DNA of 64,000 nucleotides from Bacteroidales bacterium WCE2008 (GTDB lineage Bacteria; Bacteroidota; Bacteroidia; Bacteroidales; UBA932): assembly GCA_900167925.1 (NCBI GenBank), contig FUZM01000003.1, positions 372,001 to 436,000 on the forward strand, given 5' to 3'. The notes under the pieces were generated by a model that saw nothing but the letters and a program-made list of their open reading frames with translations, did no database searches and had not been told where the DNA came from. The first letter of the stretch is position 1; every line of letters begins with the position of its first letter. The translations under genes were made by a program, and so were the position numbers. This document shows positions 37,549 to 45,962 of the stretch, one piece after another.

Positions 37549-38466
37549 CTAACTGTTACGGTATTCGCTCGGAGTCAGGCCTGTATGGGCCTTGAAGAAC
37601 TTATAAAAGACGCTCTGATTCGGGAAATTGAGCTTGTATACTATCTCTTTGATGGAGATCTCGGAGTATTTCAGCATGTTCTTGGCCTCAAGGATGACAA
37701 AGGAGTCGATCCATTCCGGAGCCGAACGGCCGCTTACGTTCTTTACGAGCTTGGAGAGATACTTCGGGGTAAGACACAGTTTGTCAGCATAAAAGGCCAT
37801 GTTCCTCTGGGAAGTATGATTGTCTGTCACCAGCTGCAGGAAATGGTCGAAGACCAGCTTGGCCCTGGCGGAGATGTCAGGATTGCTCTCCCGGCGCGCC
37901 TTGGACAACTTGTCAGCCCACATTCCGCCGAGGAAGTAGCATACCGAAGAAATGAGCGATCCGATAGTTTCCTTCTTGTAAGAGGTCACTCCATTCTTGA
38001 CTATTTCTATGGCCAGAGTCATGTACTTGCTGCAAAGGGCAAGCTCATCCGGCTCAAGCCTGATGCATGAATTAGACAGGACGCTCATACTCTCATTGAA
38101 TAGCCTGGTGAAGTCCATTCTCATGCTGGACATGAAACCGCGGGAGACGGCGATCACGATGAACCTGAGATTCTTCAGGTCATCGGTCCCGACGTCCGAA
38201 ACCCTTATTATATAGCCCGGCACGCTGAACAGCAGGGAATTCTCGGTCACCTTATAGGTGCTGAGGTTTATATCCATGCTGAGATGCCCGTGCACACAGA
38301 AGATCCCTAGGAACCCGTCGAAGCGGGTAGGATACTGGAGCATTCTCAATGCCCGGTCGTAAGTGATGTCGGCAATGAAGAAATCGTCTCCGAGTTCAGC
38401 GTCATACTCTATCGGAAACAACGACTTAAAGCCTTTGATGTCAATTGTCTGCAAAGTCTCTTCCAT
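37549..38466 (-). CDS. AraC family transcriptional regulator
   Basis: 305 aa: N-terminal sensing region of about 200 residues and C-terminal HTH (ADKLCLTPKYLSKLVKNVSG and EIVYKLNFPNQSVFYKFFKAH). It resembles the adjacent regulator in its HTH half, suggesting an old duplication. It is transcribed away from the TolC/HlyD/ABC-2 operon, separated by 190 bp, so a role as local regulator of that exporter is likely. Confidence 0.88.
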   Translation of the reverse strand: MEETLQTIDIKGFKSLFPIEYDAELGDDFFIADITYDRALRMLQYPTRFDGFLGIFCVHGHLSMDINLSTYKVTENSLLFSVPGYIIRVSDVGTDDLKNLRFIVIAVSRGFMSSMRMDFTRLFNESMSVLSNSCIRLEPDELALCSKYMTLAIEIVKNGVTSYKKETIGSLISSVCYFLGGMWADKLSKARRESNPDISARAKLVFDHFLQLVTDNHTSQRNMAFYADKLCLTPKYLSKLVKNVSGRSAPEWIDSFVILEAKNMLKYSEISIKEIVYKLNFPNQSVFYKFFKAHTGLTPSEYRNS

Positions 38467-38527
38467 TTTATGTAATCAGGCTATATAGTTTACCAAGTTT
38501 ATCCTCCCTTGCCCTGCAAATAAAGTG

Positions 38528-38535
38528 CAAAAGTA
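38528..38535 (-). promoter_or_regulatory. -7 box for the AraC pair
   Basis: Minus-strand TACTTTTG, 62-69 bp before the start at 38466. No convincing -33 match. Confidence 0.4.
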
Positions 38536-38579
38536 TCAATTCTTCGCAATTTTCGACCTTTTGAACAATATTTAGCCAG

Positions 38580-38616
38580 AAAAGGCAGTTTTTAGGGCAT
38601 AAAACGGCAACTTTTT
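38580..38616. promoter_or_regulatory. Possible operator repeats in the AraC/TolC divergent region
   Basis: AAAAGGCAGTTTTT (38580-38593) and AAAACGGCAACTTTTTT (38601-38616-17) are similar sequences 21 bp apart, inside the 190-bp divergent gap. The match is imperfect and A/T-rich, so this is a weak call. Confidence 0.3.
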
Positions 38617-38656
38617 TGCAGGAAAAGACAATCCGGAAAAACAGAATAAACTAAAT

Positions 38657-40231
38657 ATGAGAAGAATCTTCATCCCCATTATCGCAGCGACATGCATTCT
38701 ACCTCTTCAGATGAATGCCCAGCAAGTACTCACGCTGGAGGAATGCCGTCAGATGGCGATAGAAAGCAACAAAGACCTCGATCAGGCAAGGACTAAGGTC
38801 GAGATGGCCGGGTACGACAGAAAGATCGCCCGTGCAAATTACTTCCCGGAAATAAGCGCCACGGGAGCGTACCTGTACAATAACAGGAACTTGTCTCTGG
38901 TCACTGACAGCCAGTCTGCCATGTTGACAAACTTGGGCACGAGCGCCCAGGGAGCCCTCGACCAGGCCGTCGGCGCAATCTCCGGCAAAGTCAACGGAGC
39001 AGTCACCCAACTCTCTACGGCCATAATGTCAGACCCGAGACTTGCTGCAGAGTACATGAACAGCCCGATGTGGCAGACGGTACTGAACATGCTTAAGGAA
39101 TCCGGCTCCGGCAGCGCCACCGCTCCGGACATCGCCACTCCTATCAACGCTATCGGCCAGGATATCGACAAATCCATGCATCTCGACATCGAGAACGTCT
39201 TCATCGGGGCCGTCACCCTCAAGCAGCCGGTATTCGTCGGAGGAAAGATAGTCCTTTCCAACCAGATCGCAAAGATGGCTGAGGAACTCGCCAGAGCCGA
39301 ATATGACATGAAATATGCCGACGTTCTCGTCGATATCGACCAGGCCTACTGGCAGATAGTATCGATAGCCAACAAAAAGAAACTCGCCGAATCATATTCC
39401 GACCTGCTGCATCAGCTGGAGAAGGACGTAGCTATTTCTGTCCAGGAAGGAGTCGCCACGAAGTCTGACGAACTCCAGATAAAGGTAAAGGCCAACGAAG
39501 CCGACATGATGCTTACCAAAGCCACCAACGGCCTCGAACTCGCAAAGATGCTTCTGTGCAAGCAGATCGGCCTGCCTCTCGACTCTCAGATAACCCTCTC
39601 CGACGAGGCCCTCGACGCGATTCCGGTCCCGGTTCCGGGAGAAGAGAAGAGCATGGAGGATATCTGGGAAGACCGCGCCGAGACCCGCAGTCTCGAACTC
39701 GCCACCAAGATCTACGACAAGAAAATCGGAATCGCGCGTGCTGACATGATGCCGCAGATCGCCCTCGTTGCCGGATACAGCGTGACCAATCCGAACGCCT
39801 TCCACGGATACGAGAACAGTTGGAACGGAGGGCTCTTCAGCGCCGGAGTCATGGTCAATGTCCCTATATTCCACGGGACTGAAGCCTACCAGCGGACCCG
39901 CAAAGCCAAGGCAGAGGCGACCCTCTACAGGGACAAGCTCGAGGATGCCAGGAACATGATCAATCTCCAGGTCGAGCAGAGCCGCCAGCATCTGGAGGAG
40001 GCCCGCGAGAGACTTCTCATGAGCGAGAACAATCTCAGCAGCGCCGAGGAGAACATGAGGATGGCCACAGTCGGCTTCGAGGCCGGGGTCATCGAGACCA
40101 ATACCGTCCTCGCGGCGCAGACCGCATGGCTCCAGGCCCATTCGGAGTACATCGATGCGGGAATCGACCTGCAGATGGCCAATGCCAATCTCCGCAAGGC
40201 TGAAGGTTACTACAATATTGATAATGAATAA
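38657..40231 (+). CDS. TolC family outer membrane efflux protein
   Basis: 524 aa with signal peptide (cleavage after MNAQ) and two OEP repeats of long helices: TLEECRQMAIESNKDL, IDQAYWQIVSIANKKKLAESY, and the C-terminal QSRQHLEEARERLLMSENN / EAGVIETNTVLAAQTAWLQ block. Forms the trimeric outer membrane tunnel for the HlyD and ABC-2 proteins encoded just downstream. A central insertion (about 95-165, Gly/Ser/Ala rich) is longer than in E. coli TolC. Confidence 0.93.
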   Translation: MRRIFIPIIAATCILPLQMNAQQVLTLEECRQMAIESNKDLDQARTKVEMAGYDRKIARANYFPEISATGAYLYNNRNLSLVTDSQSAMLTNLGTSAQGALDQAVGAISGKVNGAVTQLSTAIMSDPRLAAEYMNSPMWQTVLNMLKESGSGSATAPDIATPINAIGQDIDKSMHLDIENVFIGAVTLKQPVFVGGKIVLSNQIAKMAEELARAEYDMKYADVLVDIDQAYWQIVSIANKKKLAESYSDLLHQLEKDVAISVQEGVATKSDELQIKVKANEADMMLTKATNGLELAKMLLCKQIGLPLDSQITLSDEALDAIPVPVPGEEKSMEDIWEDRAETRSLELATKIYDKKIGIARADMMPQIALVAGYSVTNPNAFHGYENSWNGGLFSAGVMVNVPIFHGTEAYQRTRKAKAEATLYRDKLEDARNMINLQVEQSRQHLEEARERLLMSENNLSSAEENMRMATVGFEAGVIETNTVLAAQTAWLQAHSEYIDAGIDLQMANANLRKAEGYYNIDNE

Positions 40232-40244
40232 AAATACATAAACT

Positions 40245-41234
40245 ATGACAAAAGAACAGAAAACCTACAATATTACGATAGGTGTTGCGGCTTTGCTGAT
40301 CATAATCCTGATCATCTCGATAATCGGTTATTTCGTATCCAGACCGAAGCCGCTTGTAATCCAGGGCCAGGTAGAGGCCAGCGAGTACCGCGTATCCGGC
40401 AAGGTGCCGGGCAGAGTCGAGGAACTCTATGTAAAAGAGGGACAGGAAGTCCACAAGGGCGATACCGTAGTGTATATCGATTCTCCTGAGGTCCGCGCCA
40501 AACTCGCACAGGCTAAAGGCGCCGTCGCAGCTGCCCGCGCCCAGAAGACTAAGGCAGCCAACGGAGCACGCCAGGAGCAGATCACTGGCGCATACGAACT
40601 CTGGCAGCAGGCCAGGGTCCAGGAGGAGGTCATGCGCAAATCCTTCGACAGAGTGCAGAAACTCTACGACCAGAGCGTAATCTCCGCCCAGAAGTATGAC
40701 GAGACAAAAGCCAAGTATGACGCTTCGGTAGCACAGGCAAAAGCTGCAAAGAGCCAGTATGACATGGCTGTCAACGGCGCGCGTATCGAAGACAAGGAAG
40801 CAGCCGAGGCCCTTGTAGAAAGAGCCATGGGCGCACTCCAGGAAGTCGAAGGCTATCTCGGAGAGCTATATCTGACTTCTCCTGCCGACGGTATTATTTC
40901 CGCCACCTTCCCTAAGGTCGGCGAACTTGTCGGCACCGGCTCCCCTATCATGACCGTTACGGATACCCATGACATATGGTTTACTTTCAACGTACGTGAA
41001 GATTATCTCCATGGTCTGAAACAAGGAGACAAGATAACCCTTACTGTGCCTGCTCTCGACAACAAGGAAATCACCGCAATTGTCAGCTACCGCGCAGTAC
41101 GCGAGTCCTACGCAACATGGAAGGCCACCAAGGAGACGGGAATGTATGATGCCAAGACTTTCGAAGTCCGCGCCGTTCCGGAGGAATATACCGAAGGACT
41201 CTATCCTGGAATGACAGTTATTCTAAAGCAGTAG
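40245..41234 (+). CDS. HlyD/EmrA-type membrane fusion protein
   Basis: 329 aa: one N-terminal transmembrane helix (about 12-34), a lipoyl half-motif (GQVEASEYRVSGKVPGRVEE), a coiled-coil hairpin (about 85-190), second lipoyl half (TSPADGIISATFPKVGELVG) and beta-barrel domain. Bridges the inner membrane permeases to TolC. 13 bp after tolC and 4 bp before the first permease. Confidence 0.92.
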   Translation: MTKEQKTYNITIGVAALLIIILIISIIGYFVSRPKPLVIQGQVEASEYRVSGKVPGRVEELYVKEGQEVHKGDTVVYIDSPEVRAKLAQAKGAVAAARAQKTKAANGARQEQITGAYELWQQARVQEEVMRKSFDRVQKLYDQSVISAQKYDETKAKYDASVAQAKAAKSQYDMAVNGARIEDKEAAEALVERAMGALQEVEGYLGELYLTSPADGIISATFPKVGELVGTGSPIMTVTDTHDIWFTFNVREDYLHGLKQGDKITLTVPALDNKEITAIVSYRAVRESYATWKATKETGMYDAKTFEVRAVPEEYTEGLYPGMTVILKQ

Positions 41235-41238
41235 CGAA

Positions 41239-42408
41239 ATGGGAATGTGGCAACAAATATTCGCGGTTACAGGCCGTGAGCGGAGGATATGGAGGCACAG
41301 GCCGATATATCTGATCGGCTCGGCCGGGGTGATTGCATTCTGCGCCATCTTCTTCCTGACCTTCTTCCGGGACGGTCTGCCGCATGACCTGCCGATAGGG
41401 ATAGTCGACAACGACAACTCTTCCCTTTCGAGGAACTTCATCCAGCAGCTCGACGCGACACAGCTCGGAAAGACCGTACAGTTCGACGACTTCGACGACG
41501 CCCGTCTGGCGATGCAGAGCGGAAAGATAACCTCGATCTGCGTAATTCCGGAGAACATGTATGCGGACGTCAGCGCAAACCGCCGTCCGGTCTTCACATA
41601 CTATCTCAACAGCATGTACTTCGTCGGCGGCGCCCTTGCATATAAGGACATACTGACGATGATCAACCTGACCAACGGAGCCGTCCAGCGTCAGGTGCTC
41701 AGGGCGAAAGGCGTCAACGAAAGGGAGATCATGGGCCGCATACGCCCGATCGACATAGACACCCACCAGATCGGCAACGTCTATACCAACTACGGCTACT
41801 ATCTTACGAACATAATCCTGCCCGCAGTACTGGAGCTGGTCATCATAATAGTGCTGATCTACTCTCTCGGAGCAGAGATGAAATACGAAAAGTCGCCGGA
41901 GCTGATGAAGATAGCCGGCGGTTCGATAACGAACGCCTTGACAGGAAAACTCATCCTCTATACAGCCCTGTTCTCCGGTCTGGGATTCCTGATAGTGACC
42001 CTGCTGTACCACTGGATGCATTTTCCTATAGCCGGGTCGATCTGGAACATGTTCATAGCAATCTTCCTGATGGTGACAGCCAGCGAGGCGATAGCCATAT
42101 TCATAATCGGCTGCCTCCCGGTACCGAGGCTGGCGCTGAGTATCGGAGCCCTCTACAGCGTCCTGGGCTTCTCCCTCTCGGGCTTCACTCTCCCGATAGA
42201 GGCGATGCCGTCATGGATCCAGGGCTGGGCTTCAGCTTTTCCGATAAGGCATTACTACCTGTTCTATGTGCAGGAAGTGATCTTCGGGGCCGGATTCGCA
42301 GGATGGTGGCAGGAAATAGTGCACCTGCTGTTCTTTGTCCTGCTTCCTCTTCCGGTACTATGGAGGCTGAAAGGCGCATATATCAATCTTAACTTCCCTA
42401 AGAATTAG
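41239..42408 (+). CDS. ABC-2 type transporter permease
   Basis: 389 aa: N-terminal transmembrane helix (about 25-45), a large periplasmic domain (about 50-175) beginning LPIGIVDNDNSSLSRN, then five C-terminal hydrophobic helices with VLGFSLSGFTLPIEAMPSWIQ. This is the YhiI/YbhS-R class of ABC-2 permease found with HlyD proteins. Likely heterodimer with the next gene product, 1 bp downstream. No ATPase gene accompanies them. Confidence 0.88.
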   Translation: MGMWQQIFAVTGRERRIWRHRPIYLIGSAGVIAFCAIFFLTFFRDGLPHDLPIGIVDNDNSSLSRNFIQQLDATQLGKTVQFDDFDDARLAMQSGKITSICVIPENMYADVSANRRPVFTYYLNSMYFVGGALAYKDILTMINLTNGAVQRQVLRAKGVNEREIMGRIRPIDIDTHQIGNVYTNYGYYLTNIILPAVLELVIIIVLIYSLGAEMKYEKSPELMKIAGGSITNALTGKLILYTALFSGLGFLIVTLLYHWMHFPIAGSIWNMFIAIFLMVTASEAIAIFIIGCLPVPRLALSIGALYSVLGFSLSGFTLPIEAMPSWIQGWASAFPIRHYYLFYVQEVIFGAGFAGWWQEIVHLLFFVLLPLPVLWRLKGAYINLNFPKN

Positions 42409-42409
42409 A

Positions 42410-43624
42410 ATGAAAAGAGAAAATTATATAAGAACATGGCTGAAGGACTTCCGGGGCATCGGATGGTTCGAACTCAGGCAGATTTTCTCTGACTGGGGAG
42501 TAATGCTGATCTTCTTCGTGGCAGGTCTGATATATCCTCTGCTCTACAATGTGATCTACCTCAACGGAGTCCTGAATGACACCCCTATAGCCGTAGTCGA
42601 CGACGCCAACTGCGATGTCAGCCGGAGATACATCCGGGAGATGGATGCGACCAGAGAAGTCGCTGTCGAATACCGCTGCGCAAACATGGCAGAGGCAGAG
42701 AAGCTTATGCAGGAGAGGAAGGTCAAGGGAATAGTGATGTTCCCGTCAGACTTCAATGAGAAACTCGCAAGAATGGAGACGGCTACTTTGTCTGTCTATT
42801 GCGACATGAGCAGTTTCCTATACTATAAGAATGCTCTGATGGCCGCGAATCATGTCATGCTTGACGAAATCGGCCATATCCAGATAGAAAGATATGCGGC
42901 AGCCGGCTTTACCGGAGAAGAGGCGGCCCAGCTTGTGCAGGCGATTCCATACGAGGAGAACAACCCGTACAACAGCGCTTTCTCATACAGTTTCTTCCTG
43001 ATCTCGGCGATTCTGTTCCTCATAATCCAGCAGACAATGTTCTACGGAATGTCCCTGCTTGTCGGAACATTCAGAGAGCAGGGCAGAAGTTTCGCAACCC
43101 TTCCTGACAGACTGGACGGAATCGGTCTCGGGCGCGTCGTCCTGGGCCGGGGAGCCGCCTACTGGCTCGTATATATGGGCATTTCCATGTACATAGCCTT
43201 TATAGTACCGGCAATCTTCGGGCTGCCTCAAAGAGGCGAGTTCTGGGATATCGTCGTACTGCTGCTGTTCTTCGTGACGGACTGCGTCTTCTTCAGCATG
43301 ACCTGGAGCACGGTCGTGACCCGCAGGGAGACAGTCTTCGTACTGTTCCTGTTCATGTCCCCGATCTGTCTCTTCCTTACCGGAACCTCTTGGCCTACCG
43401 CTGCCTTCCCGGCATTCTGGAAGTACTTCTCATATCTCTTCCCGTCCACGTTCGGCTGTCAGGCTTTCATCAACCTCAACGCTGCCGGCGGAGATCTTAC
43501 AGCGATACGCAGCCAGATGTTCGCGATGACCATCCAGAGCGTAGCATATTATTTCCTTGCGAGTGCTGCTGTATTCCTGGAGAACAGGATACTTAAATAT
43601 AAAATAAAGACTCTGTCACAATAA
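42410..43624 (+). CDS. ABC-2 type transporter permease
   Basis: 404 aa, same layout as the preceding permease: N-terminal helix (about 30-50), periplasmic domain starting TPIAVVDDANCDVSRRY, then a C-terminal membrane bundle with LVGTFREQGR. The two permeases are paralogous. The 3' end (last 32 bp) overlaps a convergent small lipoprotein frame and the terminator hairpin. Confidence 0.88.
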   Translation: MKRENYIRTWLKDFRGIGWFELRQIFSDWGVMLIFFVAGLIYPLLYNVIYLNGVLNDTPIAVVDDANCDVSRRYIREMDATREVAVEYRCANMAEAEKLMQERKVKGIVMFPSDFNEKLARMETATLSVYCDMSSFLYYKNALMAANHVMLDEIGHIQIERYAAAGFTGEEAAQLVQAIPYEENNPYNSAFSYSFFLISAILFLIIQQTMFYGMSLLVGTFREQGRSFATLPDRLDGIGLGRVVLGRGAAYWLVYMGISMYIAFIVPAIFGLPQRGEFWDIVVLLLFFVTDCVFFSMTWSTVVTRRETVFVLFLFMSPICLFLTGTSWPTAAFPAFWKYFSYLFPSTFGCQAFINLNAAGGDLTAIRSQMFAMTIQSVAYYFLASAAVFLENRILKYKIKTLSQ

Positions 43625-43733
43625 CGACAGAGTCTTCTTCATTTGACGAGATCTCGAATCCCGGTTCATGAGAGCAGTTGCTTACCATAAAAAACAACAA
43701 AAGCACTCCCACGAAAGCCATTCTATTTTTCAT
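43593..43733 (-). CDS. 46-aa small lipoprotein, not previously listed
   Basis: Short minus-strand frame from ATG 43733 to TAA 43593. It has a textbook SPII signal: MKNRM, hydrophobic core FVGVLLLFFMV, then SNC as lipobox (Cys20), followed by a short acidic tail (HEPGFEISSNEEDSVV). An exact TATATTTG promoter box lies 34-41 bp upstream of the ATG. The C-terminal codons run through the terminator hairpin of the opposite permease gene. No family recognised; could be a processed lipopeptide or a chance frame. Confidence 0.5.
   Translation of the reverse strand: MKNRMAFVGVLLLFFMVSNCSHEPGFEISSNEEDSVVIVTESLFYI
43608..43640 (+). terminator. Intrinsic terminator of the efflux operon
   Basis: 10-bp stem AGACTCTGTC / GACAGAGTCT with an 8-base loop, followed by TCTTCATTT. 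It starts within the last codons of the second permease gene and overlaps the small lipoprotein frame on the other strand. Confidence 0.7.
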
Positions 43734-43766
43734 AGTTTGCCAGTTTAATTATTTCCTATCTGGGAA

Positions 43767-43774
43767 CAAATATA
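43767..43774 (-). promoter_or_regulatory. -7 box for the 46-aa lipoprotein
   Basis: Minus-strand TATATTTG, predicted leader about 27 bases. The nearest TTTG upstream is 26 bases away, too far for an ideal -33. Confidence 0.45.
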
Positions 43775-43845
43775 GAAAAATAGATTTGAAATTCCCGTCC
43801 CAAATCGTAAAAAAGTGACATTCGGGACGTTAAAATATTATGAGA

Positions 43846-44628
43846 CTAGCCCAAAACCACATCCAGGACCATCATCAGAGCGAAGCCGACGGCAAATCCG
43901 ACAGTGCTGATATTGGAGTGTTTACCGGTTGAAGCTTCCGGAATCAGCTCCTCTATCACGACATAAAGCATCGCTCCGGCAGCGAATGCCAGAAGGTACG
44001 GCATCATCGGGGTAACGATCGAAGCGAGAAGCAGGACAAGCAGTCCGCCGATAGGCTCGACGATACCGCTGAGGCTGCCGATTCCGAAGGAACGGAGACG
44101 TGTGTTGCCGACTGCGCGAAGAGGCATCGATATGATCGCCCCCTCGGGGATATTCTGGATAGCTATACCGAGGGAAAGGGCCAGAGCACCGGCTACAGAC
44201 ATGCCCACATCCGAGCTGAGAGCGCCGGCGATAGCGACTCCGACGGCCATTCCCTCCGGGAGATTATGGATGGTCACGGCAAGAGACAGCATCGTCGTCT
44301 TCGACAGATGGCTCTCAGGGCCTTCCTGATCACCATCGAGATGCAGGTGCGGAGTGATATAGTCTATAAGGAGCAGGAACGCGAAACCGGCAAGAAGGCC
44401 GACAGTCGCAGGGACTACCGACAGTTTTCCATCCCCCATCTCCATGGCGGGGATAAGAAGGGACCATACAGACGCGGCGACCATGACTCCGGACGCGAAG
44501 CCGAGCAGAGCTTTCTGAAGCTTTTCCGGCATCTCCTTCTTCATGAAGAACACGAAGGCAGAGCCGAGCACAGTTCCGGCAAAAGGTATGAGCAGACCTA
44601 AAGCTATGCCGCCGATCCCACCGTCCAT
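43846..44628 (-). CDS. ZIP family divalent metal transporter
   Basis: 260-aa inner membrane protein with eight hydrophobic segments and the ZIP metal-site motifs HNLPEGMAVG in helix 4 and QNIPEGAII in helix 5, plus a variable loop with HLHLDGDQEG between helices 3 and 4. Imports zinc or related divalent metals, similar to ZupT. 6 bp downstream of the second deoxynucleoside kinase gene, probably by chance of operon structure. Confidence 0.92.
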   Translation of the reverse strand: MDGGIGGIALGLLIPFAGTVLGSAFVFFMKKEMPEKLQKALLGFASGVMVAASVWSLLIPAMEMGDGKLSVVPATVGLLAGFAFLLLIDYITPHLHLDGDQEGPESHLSKTTMLSLAVTIHNLPEGMAVGVAIAGALSSDVGMSVAGALALSLGIAIQNIPEGAIISMPLRAVGNTRLRSFGIGSLSGIVEPIGGLLVLLLASIVTPMMPYLLAFAAGAMLYVVIEELIPEASTGKHSNISTVGFAVGFALMMVLDVVLG

Positions 44629-44634
44629 AGACTG

Positions 44635-45255
44635 TTATTTTTGAGGGAAAAGACCGAACATCTGTCCGTCGATCATGTCGGTAACGGTCTGGAAGTCCTC
44701 CGGACGGTTTCCGAACTTGATGCGGTCAGCATCTATGACGAGCAGATTACCCTTATAGTCCTTGATCCAGTTCTCGTATCTCTCGTTGAGACCGGTAAGA
44801 TAGTCGATACGGATGCTTTTCTCGTACTCGCGGCCCCTCTTCTGGATCTGGGACACGAGATTAGGGATAGAACTCTTGAGATAGATAAGCAGGTCTGGCG
44901 GATTGACCAGGGACATCATCAGGTCGAAGAGATCCGAATAGTTCTCGAAGTCCCTTGTGCTCATAAGGCCCATAGCATGCAGGTTCGGCGCGAATATCCT
45001 GGCGTCCTCGTAGATAGTCCTGTCCTGGATTATGACGTCGTCGCATTTGGAAATGTCGACGACATCCTTGAACCTCTTGTTGAGGAAGTAAATCTGGAGA
45101 TTGAAGCTCCACCTCTCCATATCCTCATAGAAATCAGAGAGATATGGATTGAAATCCACAGACTCGAACTTAGGCGTCCAGCCATAATGGGCCGCCAGCA
45201 TCTTGGTAAGAGTAGTCTTACCCGAACCGATGTTTCCTGCTATCGCTATATGCAT
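44635..45255 (-). CDS. Deoxynucleoside kinase (second of a tandem pair)
   Basis: 206-aa dNK-family salvage kinase: P-loop GNIGSGKTT (residues 7-15), catalytic/substrate motif QDRTIYED, the IYLKSS segment and the LID arginines in IQKRGREYE. Phosphorylates a deoxynucleoside (dA, dG or dC). About half identical by eye to its upstream neighbour; their genes overlap by 10 bp. Tandem dNK pairs in lactobacilli make heterodimers with split specificity, and a similar arrangement is possible here. Confidence 0.9.
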   Translation of the reverse strand: MHIAIAGNIGSGKTTLTKMLAAHYGWTPKFESVDFNPYLSDFYEDMERWSFNLQIYFLNKRFKDVVDISKCDDVIIQDRTIYEDARIFAPNLHAMGLMSTRDFENYSDLFDLMMSLVNPPDLLIYLKSSIPNLVSQIQKRGREYEKSIRIDYLTGLNERYENWIKDYKGNLLVIDADRIKFGNRPEDFQTVTDMIDGQMFGLFPQK

Positions 45256-45893
45256 AATCCTTGTATATTGTTTGTCTGACCAAATAAACTGAAGAGTTCC
45301 GAATCGATCCTTTCCGTAATCATCGCGAAGTCCTCAGGCCTGCTCTCGAAATCCAGCCCGTCCACATCGATCGTGAGCACATGCCCCTTATAGTCCTCAT
45401 TGATGAATTTCTCGTACTTTTCGTTCAGCCCCTGCAGATAGCTGAGGTTCATCCCCTGCTCGTACTCGCGCCCTCTCTTCTGGATCTGGGCGACAAGATG
45501 CGGGACGGAACTCTTCAGGTAGATCATCAGGTCAGGAGCCTTCACCATCGACATCATCAGGTTGAAAAGTCTCATGTAAGTCTCGAAATCCCTCTTCGAA
45601 AGATTCCCCTGTTCATAGTTGTTGGCGACGAATACATAGACGCCCTCGAAGATTGTCCTGTCCTGGATTATCACATTATCCGACTTGGCTATCTCCATGA
45701 GGTCCTGGAAACGCTGCTCGAGGAAATATATCTCAAGGTTGAACGACCATCTCTGGATATCCTTGTAGTAATCCTCCAGGTATGGGTTATATGTGACAGA
45801 CTCGTATTTCGGGGTCCATCCATAATAATCCACAAGCATTCTCGTCAGAGTGGTCTTCCCTGCACCGATATTTCCGGCAACACCAATGAACAT
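45246..45893 (-). CDS. Deoxynucleoside kinase (first of a tandem pair)
   Basis: 215 aa: P-loop GNIGAGKTT, QDRTIFEG, IYLKSSVPHL and QKRGREYEQG. Same fold and length as the following gene, with an extra C-terminal tail (GQTNNIQGLCI) encoded in the overlap with the next start codon. The Asp/Gly difference after QDRTIxE and in the specificity loop (VYVFVANNYEQG vs ARIFAPNLHAMG) suggests different base preference from the partner. Confidence 0.9.
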   Translation of the reverse strand: MFIGVAGNIGAGKTTLTRMLVDYYGWTPKYESVTYNPYLEDYYKDIQRWSFNLEIYFLEQRFQDLMEIAKSDNVIIQDRTIFEGVYVFVANNYEQGNLSKRDFETYMRLFNLMMSMVKAPDLMIYLKSSVPHLVAQIQKRGREYEQGMNLSYLQGLNEKYEKFINEDYKGHVLTIDVDGLDFESRPEDFAMITERIDSELFSLFGQTNNIQGLCI

Positions 45894-45913
45894 AGTATGT
45901 ATTTATGATTCTA

Positions 45914-45941
45914 CAAATTTAGAGGAATTTTTGTAATTTTG
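45914..45941. promoter_or_regulatory. Divergent overlapping promoters, kinase pair and MBL gene
   Basis: Minus-strand TAAATTTG (45921-45914) and plus-strand TAATTTTG (45934-45941) lie 12 bp apart in the 69-bp gap. The plus box gives a short leader before ATG 45963. The two polymerases could not bind together, so the directions may compete. Confidence 0.5.
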
Positions 45942-45962
45942 TAAAAATATGTTCCATCACTT

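Noticed and set aside
43846-43900. Terminator after the ZIP gene (CGTCCC/GGGACG at about 43799-43832)
   Set aside because: Only 6 bp of stem with a loop above 20 bases; too weak to call.
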